This document shows, in pieces, positions 1-11,099 of a stretch of 64,000 bases of DNA. Position numbers and translations under genes: made by a program. Under the pieces are notes generated by a model. It was not told the origin of the DNA, ran no database searches, and worked only from the letters and a program-made list of their open reading frames with translations. How positions within the stretch are numbered: the first letter of the stretch is position 1; every line of letters starts with the position of its first letter. Source of the DNA: Plasmodium coatneyi. Lineage: Eukaryota; Apicomplexa; Aconoidasida; Haemosporida; Plasmodiidae. Where the stretch lies: NCBI RefSeq assembly GCF_001680005.1, contig NC_033564.1, positions 2,480,001 to 2,544,000 of the forward strand, written 5' to 3'.

Positions 1-1720
1 CTATTATGAGAATATCTTCGTCCATTTTATGCACTTCCCTCAAAACTCGCCTTCTAATTTTGACATCACCAGGTGCACCGAGCGTTATATTTTTCTGTGC
101 TTCACTTTCAACCTCCGCGAAAGCTTCCTTTTCGACGACTTCCATCACTTCTTCCTTTACTTCATGCTCCTTCACTTCATCCCCTTTTTTTTTACTCTTC
201 TTTTTCTTCTTCTTCTCTTGCGACTTGGTGCTCTTCTTACTTCCTTCCTCCATAGACCCTTCCTTTACTTCTTCGCCTCCACTTTCCTTTTTTTCTTTCC
301 TTTTTCCTTCACTCCTGTTTCTTTTTTTTCCTTCCTCCTTAGACCCACCTACCACCTTCGACCCTCCTTCCTTCCTTAAACCACCTTTCCCTTCCTTCGC
401 TGATTTGTCCTCCGAGTTTTTTTCTTCTAACTCAGATGTGTTCATGTCGATGCTTACATCAAAAAGGGTTCCACCTTGGATGATGCACGGAAATTCCATA
501 TGTTCCTTTTTTATTGTTGAAGGGAAAGGACTAATGGTAATGCCTCTATCAGAAGAACCGCTGTCCATGGAGCAAGTGCTGTCCAGGGAGCAGCAGCTGC
601 TATCCAAGGAGGAGCGGCTGCCCATGGAACTGCCAGAAATTGTGGACAGTGAATGAACACTTTCCATGAAACCGCTATCCATAGAGCAGCAACTGCTTCT
701 GCTGCTGTTTGTTGATAGGGAAGTAACACTTCCCATGGAACTGCTGTCCATAGAACCGCTTTCCATAGAACCTCCTTCCGCAGTATCGATAGACGGGTCA
801 TTCATTTTGATTATATCCCCTTGGTCAGAATTATGAACATATTTTTCAAATGCACTACGAGTTTGTTGTTTGGCCATAAACTGTACAGCCAGGGTTGAAT
901 CGTTTTCTACATCGAGTCCAACTTCCTTCCAAAAATTTTCCAACCTTTGTTGCATTTCTTCTTCGAACATATAGATCCGTTCTTCGGTTAAATTATACCA
1001 TTCATCAATCCAGCATAGTGCCTTACGATGATATTTCAACAAGTTGTTTTTAATTAGAGTAACGATCCAATCTTCTAATTTAGAACACAAAATACCAAAG
1101 TAAGGGATATCAATAGTAAACAATTTATAACATGTTATAATGACTTTGCTATTTTCAATCCAATTTTCTTCTAGTTTTCCTCTTTTTGCCTTTTCACTGT
1201 AGAAAAGGGTTGGATCTTCTTCAGCTTTGTAATCCCCCGCAGCCAGTTCATCATTTACTATATCGATGAGGATAATTTTTCTCTGTGTCAATAATTCCTC
1301 TGGAATGTTAAAAGGATTTTCCTCTGTGTTATGACCTAGATGATGCGTTGAATCTACCTGTACTCGTGCTTTTGGGAACCCCTTTGCTTCGTATACAATC
1401 TTTAAATTAGGGGTACTATTCCAATACGTTTCATCTATAAGGCAATAGTTTGGGTGCACAAAATTTTGTAACCATTTTGGGATTTTATTCACAACATTCA
1501 TTCTTTTAAATGTGTAATCTACTGCTTCCCCATGTTCACCATCCAATGTGCCTTTTTTAAATAATACTATTTTTCTTACATCCCTTCTTTTATTCCTTCC
1601 CTCTCCGTGCATGGTATTGTACGTATCCTCCTGTGTCACTCTTGCCAGTAGATATTTCTGGCAGATATTGTACTCCTCCACGCTCAAAGGCATAGTCAAT
1701 CTAAACTCGATTAACTTCAT
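1..1720 (-). CDS. PITP: Phosphatidylinositol transfer protein with long C-terminal extension (3' end beyond window)
   Basis: Reading from ATG at 1720 gives 573 uninterrupted codons that leave the window still open. Residues 1-265 follow the class I PITP fold from start to end: KLIEFRLTMPLSVEEY at the N-terminus, DYKAEEDP at 163-170 (a hallmark motif), then CWIDEWYNLTEERIYMFEEE near 236-255. Family members move phosphatidylinositol and another phospholipid between membranes in the cytosol. The start is supported because the family motif begins one residue after it. From about residue 317 there is a Ser/Met/Asp repeat (SMDS, SMES, SLDS; about 780-555), then a Lys/Glu/Gly-rich stretch rich in KEEGK and KKKKKK. 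Classical single-domain PITPs lack such an extension. The Ser-Met repeat recurs at DNA level in the gene at 4040-5150. The PITP domain call is firm; the function of the extension is unknown. Confidence 0.93.
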   Translation of the reverse strand, partial: MKLIEFRLTMPLSVEEYNICQKYLLARVTQEDTYNTMHGEGRNKRRDVRKIVLFKKGTLDGEHGEAVDYTFKRMNVVNKIPKWLQNFVHPNYCLIDETYWNSTPNLKIVYEAKGFPKARVQVDSTHHLGHNTEENPFNIPEELLTQRKIILIDIVNDELAAGDYKAEEDPTLFYSEKAKRGKLEENWIENSKVIITCYKLFTIDIPYFGILCSKLEDWIVTLIKNNLLKYHRKALCWIDEWYNLTEERIYMFEEEMQQRLENFWKEVGLDVENDSTLAVQFMAKQQTRSAFEKYVHNSDQGDIIKMNDPSIDTAEGGSMESGSMDSSSMGSVTSLSTNSSRSSCCSMDSGFMESVHSLSTISGSSMGSRSSLDSSCCSLDSTCSMDSGSSDRGITISPFPSTIKKEHMEFPCIIQGGTLFDVSIDMNTSELEEKNSEDKSAKEGKGGLRKEGGSKVVGGSKEEGKKRNRSEGKRKEKKESGGEEVKEGSMEEGSKKSTKSQEKKKKKKSKKKGDEVKEHEVKEEVMEVVEKEAFAEVESEAQKNITLGAPGDVKIRRRVLREVHKMDEDILII

Positions 1721-1774
1721 CTTGGGGGTCACAATTGGGTAATTTGATTCACGTGTTTGTTTATTACAAGGTTG

Positions 1775-2195
1775 TTATGTGGTTGTTGTGGTTGGAGTGT
1801 TGTTAGATGATTGGATTGTTTGTGGTGGTTGGATTGTTTGTTTCTATGATGGTTGGAATGGTTGTGGTGGTTGGATTGTTTGTGGTGGTTGGATTGTTTG
1901 TAGTGGTTGGATTGTTTGTAGTGGTTGGATTGTTTGTAGTGGTTGGATTGTTGTTAGATGGTTGGACTGTTTGTGGTGGTTGGGACTGTTGTTAGATGGT
2001 TGGACTGTTTGTGGTGGTTGGGACTGTTTGTGATGGTTGGGACTGTTGTTAGATGGTTGGAGTGTTTGAGGTGGTTGGGACTGTTGTTAGATGGTTGGAG
2101 TGTTTGAGGTGGTTGGGACTGTTGTTAGATGGTTGGATTGTTTGTAGTGGTTGGATGGATGGTTGTGATGGATGGTTGTGATGGTTGGACTGTTC
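1775..2195. repeat. G/T-rich minisatellite upstream of PITP
   Basis: Tandem array in the presumed 5' region of the PITP gene. The first half uses an 18-bp unit close to TGTTTGTGGTGGTTGGAT. The second half shifts to a longer unit of about 33-36 bp containing ACTGTTGTTAGATGGTTGGA. The plus strand is almost free of C, a strong strand asymmetry. Short ORFs through it (VGLFVVVG repeats) are by-products of the repeat. Confidence 0.9.
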
Positions 2196-2369
2196 TGATC
2201 AGTCTCAAAAAATTGGAAGTTTTTCCTTTTGTGAATAATGCTAGTATTTTTCTTTTTTTTTAACATTTTTTCTTTTTTTTTGTTTATCTCATGTTGTATT
2301 TTTTTTTTTTTTAATAACAATTTCGCGCTTATATATATCTGCGCTTTTGTAGGATTAATTTTGACTATA

Positions 2370-2908
2370 ACTGTAAAAAAAAAAAAAAAAAAAAAAAATA
2401 ATTTTGTTAAAACCGATTTTTTAATTTTGATCCGCAACGATTTATATGTTAATACGCACCATTATTTTGGATTATTTATTTTATTTTTTATTTTTTATTT
2501 TATTTTTCTTTTTCGTTCTTTTGTTCTAATATTAATGTATTTTTTTTTTTTTTCTTTAATGCTTCTTCTTTGCATATCTTCTCTTTTCCTTTTCTTTTCT
2601 TTCATTCCTTCTTTCCATATTCTTTCTTATTCCTTCTTTTTTCTTCCTTTTTTCTTTTTTTTTTTATTTCTTTTCTTCACATTTCTTTCTTCCTTTCACT
2701 TCCTTTCCTTTATTCCTTTCTTCTTTCTTCATATTTCTTTCTTCTTCCTTTCTTCCTTCTTCCTTTCTTCCTTCTTCCTTTCTTCCTTCTTCCTTTCTTC
2801 CTTCTTCCTTTCTTCCTTCTTCCTTCTTCCTTTCTTCCTTCTTCCTTTCTTCCTTCTTCCTTTCTTCCTTTCTTTTCTTTCTTTCTTACTTTCTTTCCTT
2901 CCTTTCCT

Positions 2909-2951
<43 letters not shown>

Positions 2952-3095
2952 CTTTCTTTCTTTCTTTCTTTTTTTACTTCCTTTCTTTACTTCTTTCTTT
3001 CTCTTTCTTTCTTTCTTTCTTTCTTTCTTTTTTTACTTCCTTTCTTTACTTCTTTCCTGCCTTTCTTTCTTTCCTTCTTTATATCCTAAAACTTG
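2370..3095. repeat. Poly-A run and polypyrimidine microsatellites (TTCTTCCT)n and (CTTT)n
   Basis: A run of about 24 A at 2376-2399 is followed by a long stretch that is almost pure C/T on the plus strand. It contains a tandem TTTCTTCCTTCTTCC-type unit (about 2740-2880), then CTTT repeats (about 2880-3090). The ORFs across it are Phe/Ser/Leu low complexity and are not credible genes. Such mirror-like polypyrimidine DNA can form triplex structures. Confidence 0.9.
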
Positions 3096-3870
3096 TCCTT
3101 TCTTCTTTTTTTTTTTTTAAACTTTAAACCTTCTCTTTTTTACTCCCTTAAACCTTCCTTTTTCACACCTTAAGCCTTCCTTATTGCTCATTCCTTCTTT
3201 GCCCTCCTTCATTCCTCATTCCGTAGATCCTTTCTTCCTTACTCTTTTTTTTCTTTTTTCTTCTTTAAATCTTTCTTCTTTCTTAACTCTTAAACCTTTC
3301 TTCCTTACAACTTAAACCTGCCTGCGTTACAGCTCTTCTTCTTTTTTTCTTCCTTAAACCTTCTGCTTTACTTTTTAACCCGTCTTTTTTTTTTTTACAT
3401 AAACCTTCTTTTCTTTTACCCTTAATCCTTCCTTTTTTAAAGTTTAAACCTTGCTTCTTTAAAGCTTAAACTTTCCTTCTTTACACTTTAAACCCTCCTT
3501 CCTTTTTAAACCTTAAACCTTCTCTTTCTTACTCCTTTAAACATTCCTTTTTCCTTCCCTCGTAAACCTTCCTTCTTTACTCCTTCCTTCCTTAGATTCT
3601 CCCTTTCCTTCCTCTTTCCTTAGACGCTCCTTCTAACCACACCCTTTTACTTCCTTCACTCCCCTTCCTTCCCTACCTTTTTTAGACCCATTCCTTCCCT
3701 CCTTAGATCCTCATTAGACCATTCGTTCCTTCCTCCTTCAACGCCTAACACCACCTTCCTTCCCGCCCCTATGTGCACTCCTGTTCACACTTTCCTCAAC
3801 ATATTTCCTTCTAACCTAGAAACCTTCCCTTTTTTCTTTTCTTTTTTTTTTTTTTTTTTTTTTCTTCCCT
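3096..3870. repeat. Degenerate polypyrimidine repeat with CCTTAGACC / TTAAACCTTCC units
   Basis: Intergenic stretch between PITP and the next minus-strand gene. On the plus strand it is a loose array of CTTAAACCTTCCTT and CCTTCCTTAGACC-like units ending in poly-T at 3839-3863. Its complement (GGTCTAAGGAGGAAGG) matches in style both the plus-strand repeat at 27370-27720 and part of the coding extension of PITP. No gene is seen here. Confidence 0.75.
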
Positions 3871-4039
3871 AAAGGAAGTTATCTTCCTTCCACCCGAAAA
3901 CAAGGGTTCACCTTCCCCAAAACAACGGTTCCTCCCAAAAGGGTAGGTACTGTTCGTAGCGATCCGTAACGATTACTAAAATTTTTTGTAGCTATTTGTA
4001 GTAGCTTTGTAACGGTTTGTGGTTGTTCGTGGCGGTTCC

Positions 4040-5150
4040 TCAAGCGTTCCAATTTGTACCTAAACGTACAGTCAATAGAATACATACCATAAAAGCAACA
4101 ATGGCAAAACCACTTTCCATCCACGAATATGGTGGTGGTTGACCACCTATGGAAAGTGCAACAATTAGACCGATACAACACAAAGCTAAAAAATACAACA
4201 CGGAAATCGTCAATACGAGAGGTGATGACAGGAACGGTGACAGCAATGATACCCCTTTTCTTGTCCATAATCTTCTTTCTATAGCATACAACAGTTTATT
4301 AAAAAACCCTCTAGGTCGACATCCCCTGGGTTGAAAGTGCCTGGGTCGACATCCCGTAGGTCGAAATTCCCTGGGTTGGAATAACACTTCTCTTCTTCCG
4401 TTATTTACTTTTCCATTTTTTATACATGGTGTTGAATAATCATCATAATGATAGTCATCACTTCGCTCCTCAAAGAGATTATCCATGGAGGAGCTGCTGT
4501 CCATAGAACTGCATCTTGTGGACAATGAATGAACACTTTCCATAGAACCGCTGTCCATAGAGCAAGTGCTGTCCAGAGAGGAAGTGTTGTCCAAAGAGCG
4601 GTCTATTGCATCGCAACGGCGACGGTTCTTCCAAAAGGGGGGATAGGAAGCATCATCATTATCCATTTGGGGGCGTCCCTTTTTATCATTGTTACCACTT
4701 CTTGCTGCATGGAATCGGTGAAATAAATTTTTATCATTTTGATCAAAGGGGCCGCCTATTCTTTCCTTCGGTAAAGGGACGTTGTCATCGTTGTTGTCGT
4801 TTGATGTACCATCATCATCACGCAACTTGGATTTTAGTGTTTTAACACAACTTTCTTATTTTAATTGTGTTTTTACACCACCACCTAAGGTGCCTTTCTT
4901 CTGAGTTTCGATACCCTTGGACGATGTGCTTATGGCAGTCACCTAAAAAAAAAAGAGGTTGTTAGGGGTGGTGGGATTTTTTTTTTCCTTTCCTTTTCTT
5001 CTTTTCCATTTTTAATAAAAAGAATAGAAGTCAGTTATAATAATTTATGTGCGAATTCCAATAATGTAGTTCTTATTATCTTACGTAGTAGTTATATTGC
5101 CAAAGGCAAAGTAATAAACTAAATAAGAGAGCTTTCGCCGAGGGTGCCAT
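4040..5150 (-). pseudogene. Two-exon secreted/exported-type protein with two C-terminal TM helices and an in-frame stop
   Basis: Exon 1 is 5150-5085, 22 residues: a clear signal peptide (MAPSAKALLFSLLLCLWQYN) ending at a GTAAGA donor. The acceptor follows a long polypyrimidine tract at 4943, and exon 2 (4942-4040) continues in phase 0. After 28 codons there is a TAA (4856-4858). The same frame then stays open for 271 more codons: an acidic/Asn-rich part, a Ser-Met repeat (SLDSTCSMDSGSMESVHSLS), an Arg/Pro-rich part, and two hydrophobic helices (LVLTISVLYFLALCCIGLIV and FAIVAFMVCILLTVRL). Signal peptide plus short intron plus C-terminal membrane hairpin is typical of exported Plasmodium proteins. 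No convincing PEXEL is visible. It reads as a gene broken by one recent nonsense change, unless the stop is read through or is a sequence error. The family was not recognised. Confidence 0.6.
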
Positions 5151-8100
5151 CATTTTGTTTTGCAGTTCTTCTTTCTTTTTTTAATTTTAATTTTTTCTTT
5201 TTTAGTGCTTCTTTTTTGAGTGTGTGTGTACAAATATATATTTTTAAAAGGAAGGAAGTAGTTAAAATGTACATAATACTAATTAATGCAAGAGTTACGA
5301 TAATAATTTGAAATAAAAACGACATTGTTTTTAGTTCTATTCTATACAATTTATGATGATAACATCCGTAATAATCATATTCCCTTTTATGAGAAAAAAA
5401 AAAAAAGAGAATGTTACACCCCCTCTCCCAACACTCTCCATAGTATTCCACACTTGTTTTAACGGTGTAATAAGTGTAAACTACCTACATTTTAAGTTCT
5501 GAACTTATATATATATACATATACACTCAAAATTCTGCCGTTTTTTTTTTTTAGATACAATGGTACAAGTAATAATAAAGGAAAAAAATGAATAAAAGAA
5601 AAATAAGGGAAAAGGAAAAGAAGAGGGGGGAAGAAGGGGATAAAAATGTAGGAAAAAATATATTATTATTTTTATTATTATTGGGCCCACTATTAAAAGA
5701 AAGGAATGTGTATTATAAAAAAAGTGTTGTTAGTGTGCTGATGTATATATATCTTTCATCATATAAATAGTGAATAAAATTTTTTTTCTTTTCCTGTTCC
5801 TTTTTATTTAACTTTCTTCTTTTTTTACTTCCTTTCACTTCACTTATATATTGATTTTACACACAAAAAAACTTAAATACACTTCCGTTAAATGTACGAA
5901 AAAGAAGGTGAAAAATAATAATAAAATGAAAAGGGGAACATGAAAAAATAAAAAAGGAAAAATAGAGGTAGGAATAATATTTAGAATAACATCAATGCTA
6001 GAAAGAAGGGAAAAATAATTTTTTTCGTGAAAAGTAAAAAACAAGTGCAGGGAAACCTTCCTGCAGTAGAAAATAACATTTTCATCCTATTCTATTTTAT
6101 TCTAGTCTATGTTTTTTTAAGTGTGTGCTGATTATTCGATATATATATGATGTATGTTGATCTTATTTCTTTTTATTTTGTGCACCTGGCTTATTTTGTT
6201 TAGTTGATGTAGTTTTACTACTTCTTTTCTGTAGTTCTCCAATTAAAGGGTTCTTAAAAATAAATAAATAAATATATATACGTGTGTAAGTGTGCATGTA
6301 CATATGTAAACACTTCTGATTGAATGATCGTTGCATCAATATGCAGCCTCCCGATGTGCATTTATTCGGCACTACACATCATGTGAAAATTCCGTATGAT
6401 CCTTTTTGTACCGACTATTCATATATGACGATTTGATTAATATCCTTTGACCTTCCCCATACACGTGGAATCTTATTTAATTATGAACACATTGAGAATG
6501 AATGTATATTCAGTTCTTCCATAAGGAGTAAAAATGTAACAATTAGACTTTATCATTAGAAATGACAATTATGGCTATCCTTTAATGGAGTTCTGAATAT
6601 TTATACTATAAATGCGATTCATATTGCGGATTGCATATTTTTGGTGTTTAGAATATTTGGGATTTTAATTAAGCGTATCCTCCGAGCTGTACAATGGGTT
6701 GATAAAGAAACTATGACATGATATGAATACCAAATTGGGGTTGTGAATATCAGTAAGTGTTGTTTTCACTAAATGGGCGCTTATAATGTATTTTATAATC
6801 GTACTTTGGAATTTATTACATGTTCCCTAAAGAGGATTTTCTATTTGCCCCATGTGTTATTTTCTTCTATCAACATTATCGGTTAAGCATTACATGTTTA
6901 TCATTATTTGAATGATTTATTTTGGCTGAAAGTATATAGGGGACACACATAATTTAGGTTCATTTATGCCTTTATAGCAAACTAAACCATGCCACGCGTA
7001 TGAACTGAATTTTTCCTACATATATGAACTTGTACATGTAAGAACAAAATGTAGGTAAAATTGATATATACCATGTAATAAGTGATTAAGCAGGGAATGA
7101 ACAATATATGTATTTTTAAAAAACTAAACAGCGGGTATGAAGTGAAAATAACTGACATATGAACCCTAAACCCTGAAATAGTTTCGACCTTTATTTCCAC
7201 AACATGTTATATATTAACAGAAGTGAACATTGATTCATTAGTTAGTCTAAGGGTAGAATGATGATGGTGGGAAATTACTTAATTTAGCCAAGGGTGATAC
7301 GATCTAATAGGTAACCATAGAATATTATGACTTACCTTTTAGTGTAATACACAAAGAGAAGAAAATAATGTCCATAAAAGGGAAAATTTTCCATGAAAAT
7401 AAAACATTCTCTCCTTTGATTATACATATGTATAGGATACTTGATTATGTGCTTATATCTAGAAGAAAGGAATTATTTACACATAGTCATTAGGTATTTT
7501 TTTGGAGTTGCATCGTGTGAACTTGCAGGCGCAAGATATTTTTAGTCCCCTTTTCTTAACCATGGATTACCAGCACAAATTGTGTTCTTAAATTTTTTTT
7601 CTAAGTCTTTCCAAAACTTCATTTAGTAGTGAACATATGACAACATTTCACATAAAGGTTAACGTAACGAAATTGTGGAAAAATGCACATTCATACATAG
7701 TCAATATCACCTATTGTGCATATATGTGTGTTGTGAATTTATTTAATTTGTATATAATTTTTATGATTAAATTGTGATCTAAGAAAAGTAGAATGAAAAG
7801 TTTTGTAGACCTGATTATTTATAATGGAATAATTTAATGATGGCTCCATTCAATTAGCATTTCATATTTTCATATAAATTTTAACGCTTTATACACTCAT
7901 TGTGTATAGGGAATTTTAATTGAGCACATATTTAGAGGTCACTTTCAGGAGAGCTCCTTTCAAATATGGCCCGTAAATAATAATACATTTATTCATTAAT
8001 GAAGTAAAAAATGGTAGAGTATTTCAATATTATATTCTTATAATAAGTAAAACTGTTATAATTCAGTTTTTTAATTCTGAGGCCTCTTAGGATGATTTAT

Positions 8101-11099
8101 TACTGGAAGATGTCGATTGAAATATATCCCTAAGTTGACAATTGTGAACCCAGTAAGGTTTGGTAATACAGATGATATACTGAGTATGGTGCACCGTCTA
8201 CATATGTCAAAGCACTACTAATTAGTACGATTTAATCTTAGGAGGAAAAAATATGCAACAAGAACCTACAAATCAACAAAACTGAATAATTCGCCCGATA
8301 AAGAAAATGTTATAGGATTAAATCTCATAGGAGTAGGGTCAGCTAACACGAGGCAATTACAATTTTAGAAATAGTATATAAAAAATTGTCCTTGTATCTT
8401 AATATCCTTTCTTTCCCTTATTCGAACTATTCGCTACGGTTTTAAATTTATACACGTTGATAGGAAAAAGAAATTTTCATTCATTTATTTTTTTTTTATA
8501 TTTTTATGCTGTAGGACATTTTTTGAAACTATGTGAAACTTCCAGAAGGTTCATTTTTTCTGTGTTGTAATAACAGTTTAATGTTAACAACATATAGAAT
8601 AGACAAGTCTACTCCCTTTTGTTTACGCGTTACACAGTTATGTGGAAGAATCAATATAAATGGAAATTATTTCTTTTTTACATCAATTTTAAATACAGGG
8701 GGAGTATGAGAACGTACAATTTTTTAATTTATGCATAAGGTTGGGCTTTTTTTTTTTTTTTATAAAATAACATAGTACGATATGCTTCAATTATATGGGT
8801 AACATGGTTGCGTTCGAGGAGAAGTGGAATTTTATATGATATTTTACAGAAAATAAACAAGTAAACAGATATTTAGGCCAGATATTTCTATAAAATCCAG
8901 GTAGAATGCTAATTTCATCCTATATATAAGAGCAAAAATGAAGAACATTCAATGTGCGAGCTTAATTTGAAACAATATTTTTTCATTTTTTTTAGAAATT
9001 CGAATTATTTTTATAACCTAAGACAAATTTTAGAGTAAAAGGACTGCGCTTTTTCAACGAGATAAGAAAAGTGGCCGAAGAAATTATTCCTATATTAGTA
9101 TATCCTTGTATATATACTAAGATAGGTATAGTTGTATTCTCCTTCATTTCAGTAGTATCCATGAAATCGTGTTACATTGAATGAGTTTCTACTACTACCA
9201 GCAGGCTATTAAATTAGTGTACAAGAGGTAAGCACAGTTAATGACATTCCTTCATTTATAGAGTTTAAAAGAATTGACTATGATTTCACAAAATAATTCG
9301 ATATATGTATGCTTATTCAAACAGGGTGATGATAAAATTAGATTATGCATTCAAAATGTGTTTTAAAGAATTTGCAAAAATAAAGCATTTCAAGTAGGAA
9401 AATAAAATATTTAAAACACAAAAAGATTCTGAATATAGAGGTTATAATTTTGTTTTTGGATTTTAATTTCTTTCAGTGTACAGAAATTTTGAGGACCTTA
9501 TATTTTACATGAATGTGTTTATTGAAATTATCAAGAAATTTGTAATTTTTCTGTTTGTGTAAATAAGATTTTTACAAAAAGTTTAAGTTGTATATATCAG
9601 AAAAATATAAATATATACATAAAGGTACATTTTTCTTTTAGTAAGCACTTTTATTGCTATTATATAAATTATTTATCTTGGGGATTATTTTCTATTTACG
9701 AATTTATCCTAAAGTGTGAATAACAGTTAATAAATTCATAAATGAATAAGATATAAAGCTTAATTATAATTTTAAAACCAAAACAGGTGAAGACGCAGAA
9801 GGCTTTTTTTAAGGGAGGCACTGAAATATATTTGGACTTATTTTTATACCATAAAATATACATAATAAATAATGTACGTACTGTGCGCTCCATAACATTT
9901 GATATTTCGGAAGTGAAACTCTAATGCTCCTGATCTCAGAAAAAAAAACATCTTACATATATGGAAGAAAATGTATGTACCACCTATTTTTCTCATATAC
10001 GCTTTCTTCACGTGAATAGCAGAGTTATATATTACGCAGAATTGGAAGAAATGCTGCGCAACAGAAAAAATTTAAAGGCCAAGTTATATCGAGAAAGCAC
10101 TATTTTATGTGGATATGTTTTTTTTTTGTCTTCTTATTTTTTATGTTTTTCTAAATAAAAATAAGAATACTAAAATTTAATATATGATATTATGTTTAAT
10201 GTTAAGAAAAAAAGAAAAGAAGTGCATGTATGGTATAAAAAATTTAGCTATGCATGTGAATTGTTCTCCCCATTGAAATGCTCAATATTATTTTAAACCT
10301 TGTTCTAAATAACATGCACTGGGAGGTTAGCTGGAATAGTTGAATTTATTTTATTTATTTTTTTCTGTTTTATCAGTATACAACAGTACGACATATATCA
10401 TATAATTGTTCGAAAAAAAAAAAAAAAATTCACAGTGCCCTCAAGAAAAAACTTTGCAAGTGTTATTTGCTTATATTACATTATATTTTAATAATTCTAA
10501 TTAGTTTCTTTATTTCGTAATTTTTAGTTCGGCTTTTTAGTAAAAAAGGATTCTGCTCCCCTTTTTTTAGTTTGTTCTTTTTTTGTTTTTTCTGTTTTCT
10601 TATAGAACTAAATTTGCAAATATATATATGTATATATATATGTTTGCGACGTGTATGGTATATTTAAGACGAAAGGTATAGAATATAATTGGAAAAGGGG
10701 GTGGGCAATTCTTACTTCTCTTGCATATATATTATAATAAAATTACGCCCTATATGAGCGGTCCAATAAAATGATATAGAATGAGCACGAACATCACTTG
10801 CACCTGTTTACAAAAAATATATACATTGTACACGTAAAGGAAGTGGTCCCCCGTAATCATGTTTTCTCTGTCCCATGAAAATATTGATTTCCTTCCCACA
10901 AAGAAACATTTGATTCTTTTATAAATATGGAAGTATATGGAGCAAGGAGCGAGGAAGGGCGTACATATTATTTGACATTATTATGAAATATGCTACTACT
11001 AGGTAAAAAGAACAGCGGTAGATACATATTAAAAAAGATGACTACCTGAAAAAAATCGCACATAACATACACCAAAAAGCAAAGAAGAGGGGGGCAAAT
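5151..11099. other. AT-rich intergenic region, no gene seen
   Basis: About 6 kb without a credible gene. Open frames are at most about 70 codons, without start context, splice partners or family motifs. Short TA dyads and poly-A/T are frequent. A two-unit telomere-like motif (AACCCTAAACCCTGAAA) lies at 7161-7178. Promoters of the plus-strand gene at 11100 and of the minus-strand gene at 5150 should lie at the two ends. Confidence 0.6.

Noticed and set aside
2238..3127. Long plus-strand open frames rich in Phe/Leu/Ser
   Set aside because: They are read through polypyrimidine microsatellites in several frames at once, with no motif or splice context.
4040..5150. PEXEL export motif in the two-exon gene
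   Set aside because: No RxLxE/Q/D at the expected distance after the signal peptide.
5151..11099. Possible centromere
   Set aside because: The region is AT-rich but shows no 2-kb block of extreme AT with short tandem repeats standing out from other intergenic DNA.
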